A stretch of DNA of 64,000 nucleotides from Rhodoluna limnophila (lineage in GTDB: Bacteria; Actinomycetota; Actinomycetes; Actinomycetales; Microbacteriaceae): positions 558,001-622,000 of the forward strand of contig NZ_CP040509.1 of assembly GCF_005845365.1 (NCBI RefSeq), read 5' to 3'. Below, piece by piece: positions 16,320-25,308 of the stretch. A program made the position numbers and the translations under genes. Under the pieces are notes generated by a model. The model worked only from the letters and a program-made list of their open reading frames with translations, searched no databases and had not been told where the DNA came from. Numbering within the stretch: the first letter of the stretch is position 1; every line of letters starts with the position of its first letter.

Positions 16320-19300
16320 CTAAACCGAGAAGTACTTAGCCTCTGGATGGTGAAGCACCATCGCGTCAGTTGACTGCTCAGGGTGCAACTGTAGTTCCTC
16401 TGAGAGCGTGACACCGATGGCCTCTGGCTTTAGCAGTTCGACCAGTTTCACTCGATCCTCAAGCTCTGGGCAGGCCGGGTAGCCAAACGAGTATCGAGCA
16501 CCGCGATACTCGAGGCGGAAGTTGCCTTCGACCTCGGCAGGGTCCTCGGCGCTGAATCCGAGTTCCTCGCGAACGCGTGCGTGCCAGAATTCGGCAAGAG
16601 CCTCGGTCAGCTGCACTGATAGTCCGTGCAACTCGAGGTAGTTGCGGTAATCATTGGCTGCATACAGCTCGTTTGCGGCTTCTGAAACCCGGTTTCCCAT
16701 TGTCACAAGCTGGAAGGGCACGACATCGATCTTTCCGCTCTCCTTTGAAGCGATATAGTCGCTCAAGCAAAGGTGGCGATCACGCGCCTGTCGAGGGAAA
16801 GTAAAGCGGAGACGCTCGGTGCCAGGGATTCCACCGGATCCACCGTCGGTAGCGCCCTCAGGACCGTGGTGCAGGATCACTAGGTCATCGCCGTCAGATA
16901 CCGCTGGGAAGTAACCATATACGACGGCTGCTTCTAGCAGGCTTTCAGTTTGAATTTTCTCCAACCAAGCCCTCAGGCGTGGGCGTCCCTCAGTTTCAAC
17001 CAATTCCTCGTAGCTCGCGCCATCTTCGGCACGCGAAGGCTTTAGCCCCCACTGGCCCATAAATGTTGCGCGCTCGTCCAAGAATGATGCGTAGTCGCGA
17101 AGCGGAACACCCTTGATGATTCGGGTTCCCCAGAATGGAGGGCTAGGAATTTCGTTGTCAGATGAGACATCTGATCGGTCCGGCATCATGTCCGGCACGG
17201 TTCGCACCAAAAGGTTTTTCGGCTGAACGACGCGCTTCTTAAGTTCTGGCAACTTGGCATCGGTGTCACCGCGTTTGATCTTGATGATGGTGTCCATCAA
17301 TCTAAGTCCCTCGAAGGCATCACGGGCGTAACGTACTTCTCCGTCAAAAATCTCGGCAAGGTCCTGTTCCACGAAGCTTCGGGTCAGAGCGGCACCGCCG
17401 AGAATGACTGGCCAGCGCTCAGCTACTCCGCGTAGGTTCATTTCCTCGAGGTTTTCGCGCATGATCTGGGTGGACTTAACCAACAGTCCACTCATGCCAA
17501 TCACGTCAACATCGTGCTCTTCTGCCGCACGCAAAATCTCATTGATTGGTTGCTTGATTCCGATGTTTACCGTCTCAAAACCGTTATTGCTAAGGATGAT
17601 ATCGACCAAGTTCTTGCCGATATCGTGAACGTCACCGCGAACGGTTGCCAGCAGAATGCGGCCCTTGCCAGCGTCTTCAGTTTTTTCGATGAATGGCTCT
17701 AGGTGGGCAACTGCGGTCTTCATAACCTCAGCTGACTGTAGAACGAACGGCAACTGCATCTCGCCCTTGCCGAAAAGTTCGCCTACAACCTGCATGCCCT
17801 TGAGAAGGTGGTCGTTGATGATTCCCAGCGCGGTCATACCGCTTGCTAGAGCTTCATCCAAGTCTGGTTCTAGACCCTTCTTTTCACCATCGATGATTCG
17901 ACGCTCAAGTCTTTGATCAAGGGGCATCGCGGCTAGTTCTTCCGCACGCGACTGACGGTTGGCAGCTGAATCAACACCGCTAAATACGTCAAGGAACCGA
18001 GTCAATGGATCGAAGGTGATGTTGCCATCGGCATCGTAGGTTCGTCGGTCGTAAATCAAGTCGAGAGCCGCTTCGAGCTGTTCGGCTGGAATTTGACTCA
18101 ACGGCATGATGCGAGCAGCGTGGACAATAGCCGAGGTTAGGCCAACCTTCACACACTCTTGAAGGAACACGGAATTCAACACATGTCGTGCTGCTGGGCT
18201 CAATCCAAATGAGATATTTGAAATGCCCAGTGTGCTTTGAACGCCAGGGAAAGCCTCGTGCAAGCGTCGGATAGCCTCGATGGTTTCAATTCCATCGCGG
18301 CGAGTTTCATCCTGACCCGTTGCAATTGGGAAGGTCAGGGTGTCGACAGTGATGTCCACCAAACGCATACCCCAGTTAGTGGTCAAATCCTCAATCAGGC
18401 GCTTGGCAATGGCAAACTTTGTGTCGGCTGTTCTAGCCTGGCCCTCTTCGTCAATGGTTAGCGCAACAACAGCTGCGCCATGCTCTCGAACCATGGGCAT
18501 AATTCGCGCGAAACGAGAAGTAGGTCCGTCTCCGTCTTCATAGTTGACCGAGTTGATCATCGCTCGGCCACCCATGCACTCGAGGCCGGCCTCCAGTACT
18601 GCCGGTTCGGTCGAGTCTAGGACCAGCGGAAGGGTCGTAGAGGTCGCCAAACGGCTGACCAATTCTCGTGCGTCCTTGGCGCCGTCGCGCCCAACGTAGT
18701 CAACACAAACGTCAAGAAGGTGCGCACCCTCACGGGTTTGAGATCTGGCAATCTCAAGGCATTCATCCCAGTTCTCGGCGAGCATTGCTTCGCGGAATGC
18801 CTTCGAACCATTGGCATTGGTTCTTTCGCCAATCGAAAGATAGGTCATGGTCTGGTCAAAAGGCTGGTGCTGGTAGAGGCTGGCCAATCCAGGTTCGTCA
18901 ATAAGTTGAGGTCGGCTCGGAACCTTGCCGGCGACGGCAGCTGCAACTTCAGCGATGTGTGCTGGCGTAGTACCGCAGCATCCACCAACCAAACCGGCGC
19001 CGTAGTCGTTCACAAACTGCAACTGTGCGGTGGCAAGCTCGCTTGGAGTGAGTGGGTAATGTGCGCCGTGAGGGCCCAAGATCGGTAGTCCAGCGTTAGG
19101 CATAACGACTACCGGCAGGTCGGAGAACTTAGCTAGGTACCTGAGGTGCTCGCTCATTTCGGTTGGGCCGGTCGCACAGTTAAGGCCGATCGCATCGATA
19201 CCCAATGCGCTCAATGCGGTCAAAGCGGCACCGATTTCGGAGCCGAGCAACATGGTTCCAGTGGTCTCGATGGTGACTGAAACCAGAATTGGAATTTGGA

Positions 19301-19856
19301 CATTGAGTTCTGCCATGGCGCGCTTTGAGCCAATGACTGCGCTCTTGGCCTGCAGAAGGTCCTGGGCAGTTTCAATCAGAATTGCGTCGGCACCGCCGCG
19401 AATTAGTCCTCTGGCACTGAGCTGGTAAGCATCACGCAGTACTGCAAATTTTTCGTGACCGAGGCTAGGCAATTTGGTACCCGGTCCCATAGATCCCAGT
19501 ACCCAACGAGGCTTTTCATCGGTGCTGAAGTCGTCGGCTACTTGGCGTGCAACCTCTGCTCCCGCGAAAGCCAGCTCTTCGATTCGGTCTTGGATGTCGT
19601 ATTCGGCCAAGTTGGCAAAATTGGCACCGAAAGTGTTGGTCTCAATTGCCTCTGCGCCAGCCTTTAGATACTGAGCATGAATGCCAGAAATGATGTCTGG
19701 TCGGGTGACATTGAGAATTTCGTTGCAACCCTCATAACCCTGGAACTCATCCAGCGTTGGGTTGGCCTCCTGAATCATGGTTCCCATGGCGCCGTCAGCA
19801 ACGACAACGCGGGATCGGACAGCATTGATTAGGGCTTCTGAGCGGGGAGCAAACAT
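16320..19856 (-). CDS. metH: Cobalamin-dependent methionine synthase MetH
   Basis: A 1178-residue multidomain enzyme, full length for the family. In order: homocysteine-binding domain (VVVADGAMGTMIQ at the start; zinc cysteines in GLNCATGP and GGCCGTTP), pterin-binding domain (GERTNANGSKAF), cobalamin cap and B12-binding domain with DVHDIGKNL (histidine ligand), and the C-terminal AdoMet reactivation domain (AEFWHARVREELG, YRGARYSFGYPACP). It converts homocysteine and methyl-tetrahydrofolate to methionine. I chose ATG 19856, since the TTG at 19865 overlaps the -10-like TAGACT. Divergent metF makes its methyl donor. Confidence 0.96.
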   Translation of the reverse strand: MFAPRSEALINAVRSRVVVADGAMGTMIQEANPTLDEFQGYEGCNEILNVTRPDIISGIHAQYLKAGAEAIETNTFGANFANLAEYDIQDRIEELAFAGAEVARQVADDFSTDEKPRWVLGSMGPGTKLPSLGHEKFAVLRDAYQLSARGLIRGGADAILIETAQDLLQAKSAVIGSKRAMAELNVQIPILVSVTIETTGTMLLGSEIGAALTALSALGIDAIGLNCATGPTEMSEHLRYLAKFSDLPVVVMPNAGLPILGPHGAHYPLTPSELATAQLQFVNDYGAGLVGGCCGTTPAHIAEVAAAVAGKVPSRPQLIDEPGLASLYQHQPFDQTMTYLSIGERTNANGSKAFREAMLAENWDECLEIARSQTREGAHLLDVCVDYVGRDGAKDARELVSRLATSTTLPLVLDSTEPAVLEAGLECMGGRAMINSVNYEDGDGPTSRFARIMPMVREHGAAVVALTIDEEGQARTADTKFAIAKRLIEDLTTNWGMRLVDITVDTLTFPIATGQDETRRDGIETIEAIRRLHEAFPGVQSTLGISNISFGLSPAARHVLNSVFLQECVKVGLTSAIVHAARIMPLSQIPAEQLEAALDLIYDRRTYDADGNITFDPLTRFLDVFSGVDSAANRQSRAEELAAMPLDQRLERRIIDGEKKGLEPDLDEALASGMTALGIINDHLLKGMQVVGELFGKGEMQLPFVLQSAEVMKTAVAHLEPFIEKTEDAGKGRILLATVRGDVHDIGKNLVDIILSNNGFETVNIGIKQPINEILRAAEEHDVDVIGMSGLLVKSTQIMRENLEEMNLRGVAERWPVILGGAALTRSFVEQDLAEIFDGEVRYARDAFEGLRLMDTIIKIKRGDTDAKLPELKKRVVQPKNLLVRTVPDMMPDRSDVSSDNEIPSPPFWGTRIIKGVPLRDYASFLDERATFMGQWGLKPSRAEDGASYEELVETEGRPRLRAWLEKIQTESLLEAAVVYGYFPAVSDGDDLVILHHGPEGATDGGSGGIPGTERLRFTFPRQARDRHLCLSDYIASKESGKIDVVPFQLVTMGNRVSEAANELYAANDYRNYLELHGLSVQLTEALAEFWHARVREELGFSAEDPAEVEGNFRLEYRGARYSFGYPACPELEDRVKLVELLKPEAIGVTLSEELQLHPEQSTDAMVLHHPEAKYFSV

Positions 19857-19864
19857 AGGTTTCA

Positions 19865-19870
19865 AGTCTA
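19865..19870 (-). promoter_or_regulatory. -10-like element, leaderless-type, for metH
   Basis: TAGACT on the minus strand lies 8 nt upstream of ATG 19856. There is no Shine-Dalgarno sequence, and the leader would be 0-2 nt. This argues against the TTG at 19865 as the start. Confidence 0.4.
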
Positions 19871-19898
19871 ACTGAGGCAGGTTGATGTGGCTGTGGAA

Positions 19899-19904
19899 TA
19901 TACT
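19899..19904 (+). promoter_or_regulatory. -10 element, leaderless-type, for metF
   Basis: TATACT is a near-consensus -10 placed exactly 6 nt before ATG 19911. Transcription would start at or beside the A of the start codon. The metF-metH start-to-start gap is only 54 nt, so both promoters fit in this space and leave no room for a riboswitch. Confidence 0.5.
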
Positions 19905-19910
19905 TATTGA

Positions 19911-20828
19911 ATGCCTGAATTCCCTCTCCTTCGAAAGACCGAGCTCGACCTAACTTCTTTTAAGAAGATCACCGAGGTAATGCAGGCGCGTTCTGTTATT
20001 GGTGAACCAACTTTGTCCTTCGAATTCTTCCCACCAAAAGACGATGCCGGTGAAGAGCGACTTTGGGACGCATTCGAAAAACTTCTAGAGGTCAAGCCAG
20101 ATTACGTGTCGGTGACCTACGGTGCCGGCGGTTCCAGCCAGGATAGATCCCTGTCTGTAGTTCAGCGGATGGCTAAAAGTGTTCCGACAATTGGCCACCT
20201 GACCTGCGTTGGTGCGACAACTCAGAGCACCATCGACATCATTCGACAGTTTGAAGCTGCAAAGGTAGCTGCAATTCTTGCCTTGCGCGGGGACGCACCT
20301 AAAGACGACCCAGACGCTCTAGGTAAAGGACAGCTCAAGACTGCCCTTGAGCTAATTGAAGTTGCAAATCAAAACTCTCACCTCGAAATCGGTGTCGCAG
20401 CCTTTCCAGAAGTCCACCCGGAGTCACCGGATATGGCCCACGACTCAATGGTTCTTGCCTTGAAGCAGGCTGCTGGGGCAAAGTTTGCGGTTACTCAGCT
20501 GTTCTTTAGCGTCAAGGCTTATACCGATCTGGTTAGCAGTGCTGCAGAAGCGGGTGTTACCATTCCGATTGTTCCTGGAGTTATGCCAATCGCAAATGCC
20601 AAGCAGGTTATTCGCATGGCGGCCATGAGTGGCGCAGCGATGCCGGCCGAACTCCTCGAAGCTCTAGAGGGGCTGGATGACGAGGCAGCGAGCAAACTCG
20701 GCATGGAGTTCTCCAAGCAGCTGTCGGTTGACCTGATCGCCGCAGGAGCGCCCGGACTCCACATCTTTAGTCTGAACCAGCACGCAGCTGCCATTGAACT
20801 GGCGCGTGGTGCGGGTCTTTGTCGCTAG
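19911..20828 (+). CDS. metF: 5,10-methylenetetrahydrofolate reductase MetF
   Basis: A 305-residue MTHFR. The family hallmark LSFEFFPPKDD is near residue 34-44, followed by VSVTYGAGGS, GHLTCVGAT, ILALRGDAPKDD, GVAAFPEVHPES and FAVTQLFFSVKAY. It reduces methylene-THF to methyl-THF using FAD and a reduced nucleotide. The start at 19911 has no ribosome-binding site, but fits a leaderless mRNA from TATACT at 19899-19904. An internal ATG at 19980 is preceded by GAGG but too closely. It is divergent from metH, which consumes its product. Confidence 0.94.
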   Translation: MPEFPLLRKTELDLTSFKKITEVMQARSVIGEPTLSFEFFPPKDDAGEERLWDAFEKLLEVKPDYVSVTYGAGGSSQDRSLSVVQRMAKSVPTIGHLTCVGATTQSTIDIIRQFEAAKVAAILALRGDAPKDDPDALGKGQLKTALELIEVANQNSHLEIGVAAFPEVHPESPDMAHDSMVLALKQAAGAKFAVTQLFFSVKAYTDLVSSAAEAGVTIPIVPGVMPIANAKQVIRMAAMSGAAMPAELLEALEGLDDEAASKLGMEFSKQLSVDLIAAGAPGLHIFSLNQHAAAIELARGAGLCR

Positions 20829-20847
20829 CCACCTTTAGTCTGAAGAC

Positions 20848-21579
20848 GTGACCGACCAACAACTTTCGTTTGACTTCTCCCCTGCCCTGCCTGATTGGGC
20901 TAGGCAAATTGCCGTTTTCGATCTTGAAACTACAGGCCTAGATCTAACCGATGCCCGAATTGTCACCGCCTGTGCGGTGGAGCTTGACGAGCATGGTGCT
21001 GTGGTTGGGCAAAACGTCGAATGGTTGGCCGATCCTGGAATCGAGATTCCTACACCTGCCAGCGATGTTCACGGTGTCACCACCGAAATGGCCAGACGAG
21101 ATGGCAGGGAGGCCAGTGAGGTGGTTGCCGAAATCCTGGACACTCTCAAGGGTTTTTTCGCTAGAGGGCTCCCAGTAGTTGCCTATAACGCACCATACGA
21201 CTTTACGATTTTGCATTATGAGGCCATGCGTCACGGCCTAGAACCCTTGAAAATTGGTTCAATTATTGATCCCCTGGTCATTGATCGGTTCAAGGATAAA
21301 TATCGCAAAGGAAAGCGCCGCTTGGAGAACGCTGCAGAGTTCTACAACGTTGAACTTGCCGATGCTCACAACGCTACGGCCGACGCAATCGCAGCCGGAC
21401 GTGTGGCACAGGCTATCGCTAAGCGGTGGGCCGATGAACTGCCAGCGTCACTCCCAGATCTTCATGCCGCGCAAATTCAATGGAGTGATTTCCTCGACAG
21501 CGACTTTGAAAACTACATGCGCCGGAGTGTCAACCCTGAATTTAGTGTCAAGCGTGGCTGGCCACTGAAGCTGAATTAG
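20848..21579 (+). CDS. DEDDh 3'-5' exonuclease (DnaQ-like)
   Basis: A 243-residue exonuclease of the DNA polymerase III epsilon fold. ExoI motif FDLETTGLD gives the first two acidic residues, ExoII is VVAYNAPYDFTIL, and ExoIII is DAHNATADAIA with the catalytic histidine and aspartate. It starts at GTG 20848, 19 nt after metF. It could be a proofreading subunit or a repair exonuclease; the lack of a clear polymerase-binding C-terminus leaves this open. An intrinsic terminator follows. Confidence 0.9.
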   Translation: MTDQQLSFDFSPALPDWARQIAVFDLETTGLDLTDARIVTACAVELDEHGAVVGQNVEWLADPGIEIPTPASDVHGVTTEMARRDGREASEVVAEILDTLKGFFARGLPVVAYNAPYDFTILHYEAMRHGLEPLKIGSIIDPLVIDRFKDKYRKGKRRLENAAEFYNVELADAHNATADAIAAGRVAQAIAKRWADELPASLPDLHAAQIQWSDFLDSDFENYMRRSVNPEFSVKRGWPLKLN

Positions 21580-21606
21580 GTGTTGTCATAAACCACCATT
21601 AAGAAC

Positions 21607-21635
21607 AAAAGGCCCCGCCGAAGCGGGGCCTTTTT
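21607..21635. terminator. Bidirectional intrinsic terminator after the exonuclease and rpmE2
   Basis: A GC-rich stem AAAAGGCCCCGC/GCGGGGCCTTTT with loop CGAA, with T runs on both strands. It lies between the convergent exonuclease and L31 genes. Confidence 0.93.
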
Positions 21636-21682
21636 AGGTCTCAACCTAGAAGCTGTGTGGACAGCTTCTGTTCTCGCGGAGC

Positions 21683-21934
21683 TTACGCTCCGAAGTTCTT
21701 GTAACGTGCGTTGAAGCGCTCTACGCGACCTGCAGCATCCATGATGCGCTGCTTTCCGGTGTAGAACGGGTGTGACTCTGATGAAATTTCAACGTCGAAA
21801 ACTGGGTAGGTGTTGCCGTCTTCCCACTCAATGGTCTTGCTGCTGCTAAGTGTTGAGCGAGTAAGGAACGCTACACCCGATGCCAAGTCGCGGAATACGA
21901 CTGCTTCGTACTTTGGGTGAATGTCTGCCTTCAT
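21683..21934 (-). CDS. rpmE2: 50S ribosomal protein L31, type B
   Basis: An 83-residue type B L31 (starts [16 protein letters not shown], ends [14 protein letters not shown]). It lacks the cysteine pairs of zinc-binding type A L31, so it is the zinc-independent form. ATG 21934 has ACGGAG at a good distance. The open frame extends 20 codons upstream but those are leader. In some bacteria the type B form replaces type A under zinc starvation, controlled by Zur; I see no Zur-like palindrome here. A type A copy is not in the window. Confidence 0.95.
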   Translation of the reverse strand: MKADIHPKYEAVVFRDLASGVAFLTRSTLSSSKTIEWEDGNTYPVFDVEISSESHPFYTGKQRIMDAAGRVERFNARYKNFGA

Positions 21935-21970
21935 GGGAAAACTCCGTAATAATCGAAAACTTTGGGGTTT

Positions 21971-21999
21971 GTGCCACAGGGCACTAAGGGACAAGCATA
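21971..21999 (-). promoter_or_regulatory. rpmE2 -10 element and leader hairpin
   Basis: TATGCT preceded by TGG (an extended -10) lies at 21994-21999 on the minus strand, giving a leader of about 50 nt. Within the leader, GTGCC-CTGT-GGCAC (21971-21984) forms a perfect 5-bp hairpin. Function is unknown; it may be a translational control site or chance. Confidence 0.35.
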
Positions 22000-22029
22000 C
22001 CAGAATTGGGCTAGCTTGAACACCTAATT

Positions 22030-22818
22030 CTAGTATTTATGTGCGCGGACCCGGAACCGACCATCTTCGTAATCGACCTTGAGGCCAAAACCAAAGACCT
22101 CCGAGATCTTCTCTGATGTCAGGGTGTTGTGGATGTCCCCGGCAGCGAAGATTTCTCCGTTGCGAATCAGCAGGGCATGAGTGAATCCCTCCGGAATCTC
22201 TTCAAGATGGTGGGTAACCATGACCATGGCCGGCGCCATCGGGTGCGACGCATACTCTCCGATGATGTTGATGGTCTGCTCCCTAGCGGCCAGGTCAAGG
22301 CTTGCTACCGGTTCATCAAGCAAAAGCACTTCTGGATCAGGCATAACGGCGCGAGCAATTTGGGTTCGCTTCCGTTCTCCGTCGCTCAGGGTGCCAAACG
22401 CGCGGTCTGCAAATTCTGAAAGTTGCCACTCTGAAAGGACTCGCCGGGCGCGTCGTTCATCGATGTCCTCGTACTTTTCGTTCCAGCGTCCGGTTACACC
22501 GTAGCTGGCGGTCATAACCGCGTTGAGCACCGATTCTGAGTTTGGGATGTGGGCCGCGAGTGCACTCGAGGCAAAACCGATCCTGGTACGGAGTTCAAAG
22601 ACATTGATCTCCCCCATTCGCTCGCCAAGTATTGTGGCTTGGCCGTGCGTTGGGTGAATCTGGGCTGCAGCAACGCGCAACAAGGTGGTCTTGCCAGCGC
22701 CATTCGGTCCAACTATTACCCAACGCTGATTTGGCTCAACTTGCCAGTCAACATTGTTGAGGATGTTTCGACCCTCGCGGACTACGGTGACGTTGTTTAG
22801 ATCTATGACGCGTGACAT
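22030..22818 (-). CDS. ABC transporter ATP-binding protein, stand-alone
   Basis: A 262-residue single ABC domain. Walker A is [12 protein letters not shown], the signature is [12 protein letters not shown], Walker B is [10 protein letters not shown], and the H-loop is VTHHLEEI. The LSDGE signature and [14 protein letters not shown] end resemble the YlmA/ModF-like soluble ATPases. No permease is adjacent, so the partner is unknown or absent. It lies 5 nt after glgA and is probably transcribed with it. Confidence 0.88.
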   Translation of the reverse strand: MSRVIDLNNVTVVREGRNILNNVDWQVEPNQRWVIVGPNGAGKTTLLRVAAAQIHPTHGQATILGERMGEINVFELRTRIGFASSALAAHIPNSESVLNAVMTASYGVTGRWNEKYEDIDERRARRVLSEWQLSEFADRAFGTLSDGERKRTQIARAVMPDPEVLLLDEPVASLDLAAREQTINIIGEYASHPMAPAMVMVTHHLEEIPEGFTHALLIRNGEIFAAGDIHNTLTSEKISEVFGFGLKVDYEDGRFRVRAHKY

Positions 22819-22823
22819 GCCTT

Positions 22824-24020
22824 TTAGCCTATGTGCTTGCCGTTGATTGCCTTCTCATAGACACCAATAGTTTCCGCAGCAATACTGTCCCAGCTGAAGT
22901 GTTGCTCCACACGCCTACGACCGGCTGCCCCGAATTCGGCAATTTTTGGGTGATCCAGCATCTCATTGAGGGCCGCAGCAAAGTCAGCCACAAACTTGCC
23001 TTCGTCCAGTGGTTTGCCGCTGCCATCCATCAATTGCTCAATCGGCACCAGCAGTCCAGTCTCGTTGTGGGCAACGACCTCTGGAATGCCACCAGTAGCC
23101 GTGGCAACAACCGGAGTTCCGCAGGCCATAGCCTCCAAGTTCACAATGCCGAGTGGCTCGTATATCGACGGGCAGGCAAAAACAGTTGCGGCCGAGAGCA
23201 TGGCAATCAATTCGGCGCGGCTCAGGTGCTTTTCTACCCAGATAACGTTGTCGCGCACTTTTCGAAGCTCGGCTACCAGGTCGGTAACCTCCTGGAGAAT
23301 TTGGGGGGTGTCTGGGGCGCCAGCACAAAGTACCAACTGAACATCAGCGGGCAATTCCCTGGCTGCCTTGAGTAGATACGGCAAACCCTTTTGCATCGTG
23401 ATTCGACCCACAAAGACCACAGAACGCTGATCTGGGTTCACGCCGTTGGCGCGCACTAAGTCAGGGTTATCAGCTGCCTGGAATGCATCTAGATCAATGC
23501 CATTGTGTACAACAGCAACTTTTTGAGGGTCAAGTTGAGGGTAGGCACGAAGAATGTCCTGACGCATACCGTCTGAAACCGCGATGATGCCGGTCGCACC
23601 TTCGTAGGCTGTTCGCTCAACCCATGACGAAAGGCGGTAACCGCCACCCAACTGCTGCTCTTTCCATGGGCGCAGCGGTTCGAGGCTGTGGGCCGTAATC
23701 AGGTGTGGGATCCCGTGAAGGGTTCCGGCTACTTGCCCGGCAAAGTTTGCGTACCAGGTGTGCGAATGGACTAGGTCAGCGCCTGCAATTGCAGAAACCA
23801 TGCTCAAATCGGTGGCCATGGTCTGTAGGGCACCATTGACAGCTTCAAACTCAGCGCTGTGGCGGTATGCAAATGTATCGGTTTCATTACGGTCTTCACC
23901 GAAGCAGTGGACCTTGACATCGATCTGTTTTCGCAAAACTCTCACTAATTCAGCGACATGTACGCCCGCTCCCCCATAAATGAAGGGTGGATATTCTTTG
24001 GTGATCAGATCGATTCTCAT
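22824..24020 (-). CDS. glgA: Glycogen synthase, actinobacterial GT4 type (GlgA/GlgM-like)
   Basis: A 398-residue GT4 enzyme starting MRIDLITKEYPPFIYGGAGVHV. The C-terminal domain has VFVGRITMQKGLPYLL and PSIYEPLGIVNLEAMACGTPVVA. This is the short actinobacterial type, not the longer GT5 GlgA of E. coli. The mycobacterial counterpart (Rv1212c) can make maltose-1-phosphate from ADP-glucose and glucose-1-phosphate, feeding GlgE, so the product may be either a glucan or maltose-1-phosphate. It is divergent from glgC, as in M. tuberculosis. The ATG has a TAACAT element 6 nt upstream. Confidence 0.92.
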   Translation of the reverse strand: MRIDLITKEYPPFIYGGAGVHVAELVRVLRKQIDVKVHCFGEDRNETDTFAYRHSAEFEAVNGALQTMATDLSMVSAIAGADLVHSHTWYANFAGQVAGTLHGIPHLITAHSLEPLRPWKEQQLGGGYRLSSWVERTAYEGATGIIAVSDGMRQDILRAYPQLDPQKVAVVHNGIDLDAFQAADNPDLVRANGVNPDQRSVVFVGRITMQKGLPYLLKAARELPADVQLVLCAGAPDTPQILQEVTDLVAELRKVRDNVIWVEKHLSRAELIAMLSAATVFACPSIYEPLGIVNLEAMACGTPVVATATGGIPEVVAHNETGLLVPIEQLMDGSGKPLDEGKFVADFAAALNEMLDHPKIAEFGAAGRRRVEQHFSWDSIAAETIGVYEKAINGKHIG

Positions 24021-24026
24021 AGCGTC

Positions 24027-24032
24027 ATGTTA
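24027..24032 (-). promoter_or_regulatory. -10-like element, leaderless-type, for glgA
   Basis: TAACAT on the minus strand, then 6 nt, then the glgA ATG at 24020. It mirrors the glgC element exactly in sequence and spacing. No ribosome-binding site is present. Confidence 0.5.
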
Positions 24033-24054
24033 TCTGGCGTTCATAAAGGACTAA

Positions 24055-24060
24055 TAACAT
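24055..24060 (+). promoter_or_regulatory. -10-like element, leaderless-type, for glgC
   Basis: TAACAT on the plus strand, then 6 nt, then the glgC ATG at 24067. The same hexamer and spacing occur in front of glgA on the other strand. The -10 hexamers are 22 nt apart, so the -35 region of each promoter falls on the other promoter's -10 or gene start. Confidence 0.5.
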
Positions 24061-24066
24061 TTCGAT

Positions 24067-25308
24067 ATGAGCACTCCACGTATTTTCGGAATGGTCCTTG
24101 CTGGCGGCGAGGGTAAGCGCTTGATGCCTCTAACGGCTGATCGCGCAAAGCCTGCGGTGCCTTTTGGGGGAAGTTATCGTCTTATCGACTTTGCATTGTC
24201 AAACCTGATTAATTCAGGTCTTCGACGCATCGTTGTTTTGACTCAGTACAAATCACACAGCCTTGACCGCCATATCTCTCAGACCTGGCGAATGTCTCCG
24301 CTGCTTGGCGCCTACGTTGCCTCGGTTCCTGCACAGCAGCGACTTGGCAAGCGCTGGTTCTCGGGAAGTGCTGACGCAATTCTGCAGAGCATGAACCTTC
24401 TGAGCGACGAGCGACCAGACATCGTCGTCGTGGTCGGTGCCGACCACGTTTACCGCATGGACTTTGATCAGATGATTGAAGCGCACATCAAGTCAGGCCG
24501 TGGAGTCACAGTTGCAGCCATTCGCCAACCACTTTCGCTGGCGAACCAGTTTGGCGTAATCGAGGTTGACGAAAAAGACAACACCAAGATTGCAGCTTTC
24601 CGCGAGAAACCAAGCGACCCTAAGGGTTTGCCGGATAGCCCAGGCGAAGTTTTGGCTTCGATGGGAAACTACGTTTTCAGCGCCCAGGCACTGATTGACG
24701 CTATTGAGCATGACGGAACCCTCGAGGAGTCATCGCACGACATGGGTGGCGACATCGTCCCTTACATGGTTGCGCGCGAGGACGCTGGAGTTTATGACTT
24801 CACCTACAACGAGATTCCAGGCTCTACAGAGCGTGACCACTCGTACTGGCGCGACGTAGGAACCATGGACTCTTACTACGAGGCCCACATGGACCTAATC
24901 TCAGTGATGCCGGTTTTCAACCTGTACAACTCAGAGTGGCCGGTACACACCCAGCAGATCAACTTGCCACCGGCAAAGTTTGTTCACGATGGTGAGGGCA
25001 ACCAGGGGCGGACCACCGACTCAATTGTTTCGCTTGGAACCGTGGTTTCGGGGGGAATTGTTGAGCGCAGCGTGCTCTCGCCGAATGTGCGCATTCACTC
25101 CAGAGCTCTAATTACTGACTCGATTTTGCTTGATGGCGTCCAGGTTGGGCGCGACTGCACCGTTCGAAAGGCTATCCTCGACAAGAGCGTTGTCGTTGCC
25201 GATGGCGCCTCGATCGGTGTCGACAAGCAAAGAGATCTTGACCGCGGCTTCTTCGTCACCGACTCGGGTATCACCGTTGTTGGAAAGGGCGTTCTGGTTA
25301 CACCGTGA
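24067..25308 (+). CDS. glgC: Glucose-1-phosphate adenylyltransferase GlgC
   Basis: A 413-residue ADP-glucose pyrophosphorylase. The N-terminal nucleotidyltransferase domain shows [35 protein letters not shown] and [10 protein letters not shown]. The C-terminal left-handed beta-helix contains [13 protein letters not shown] and the hexapeptide-like repeats. It makes ADP-glucose from glucose-1-phosphate and ATP, the committed step of bacterial glucan synthesis, feeding the divergent glgA. Its stop overlaps the serB start by 4 nt. Confidence 0.96.
   Translation: MSTPRIFGMVLAGGEGKRLMPLTADRAKPAVPFGGSYRLIDFALSNLINSGLRRIVVLTQYKSHSLDRHISQTWRMSPLLGAYVASVPAQQRLGKRWFSGSADAILQSMNLLSDERPDIVVVVGADHVYRMDFDQMIEAHIKSGRGVTVAAIRQPLSLANQFGVIEVDEKDNTKIAAFREKPSDPKGLPDSPGEVLASMGNYVFSAQALIDAIEHDGTLEESSHDMGGDIVPYMVAREDAGVYDFTYNEIPGSTERDHSYWRDVGTMDSYYEAHMDLISVMPVFNLYNSEWPVHTQQINLPPAKFVHDGEGNQGRTTDSIVSLGTVVSGGIVERSVLSPNVRIHSRALITDSILLDGVQVGRDCTVRKAILDKSVVVADGASIGVDKQRDLDRGFFVTDSGITVVGKGVLVTP

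Noticed and set aside
19857-19910. Cobalamin or SAM riboswitch between metH and metF
   Set aside because: Only 54 nt separate the starts, and both promoters occupy that space; no riboswitch would fit.
22812-23375. 187-codon open frame on the plus strand
   Set aside because: It lies antisense within glgA, whose protein is clearly conserved; its translation shows no family motifs and it has no ribosome-binding site.
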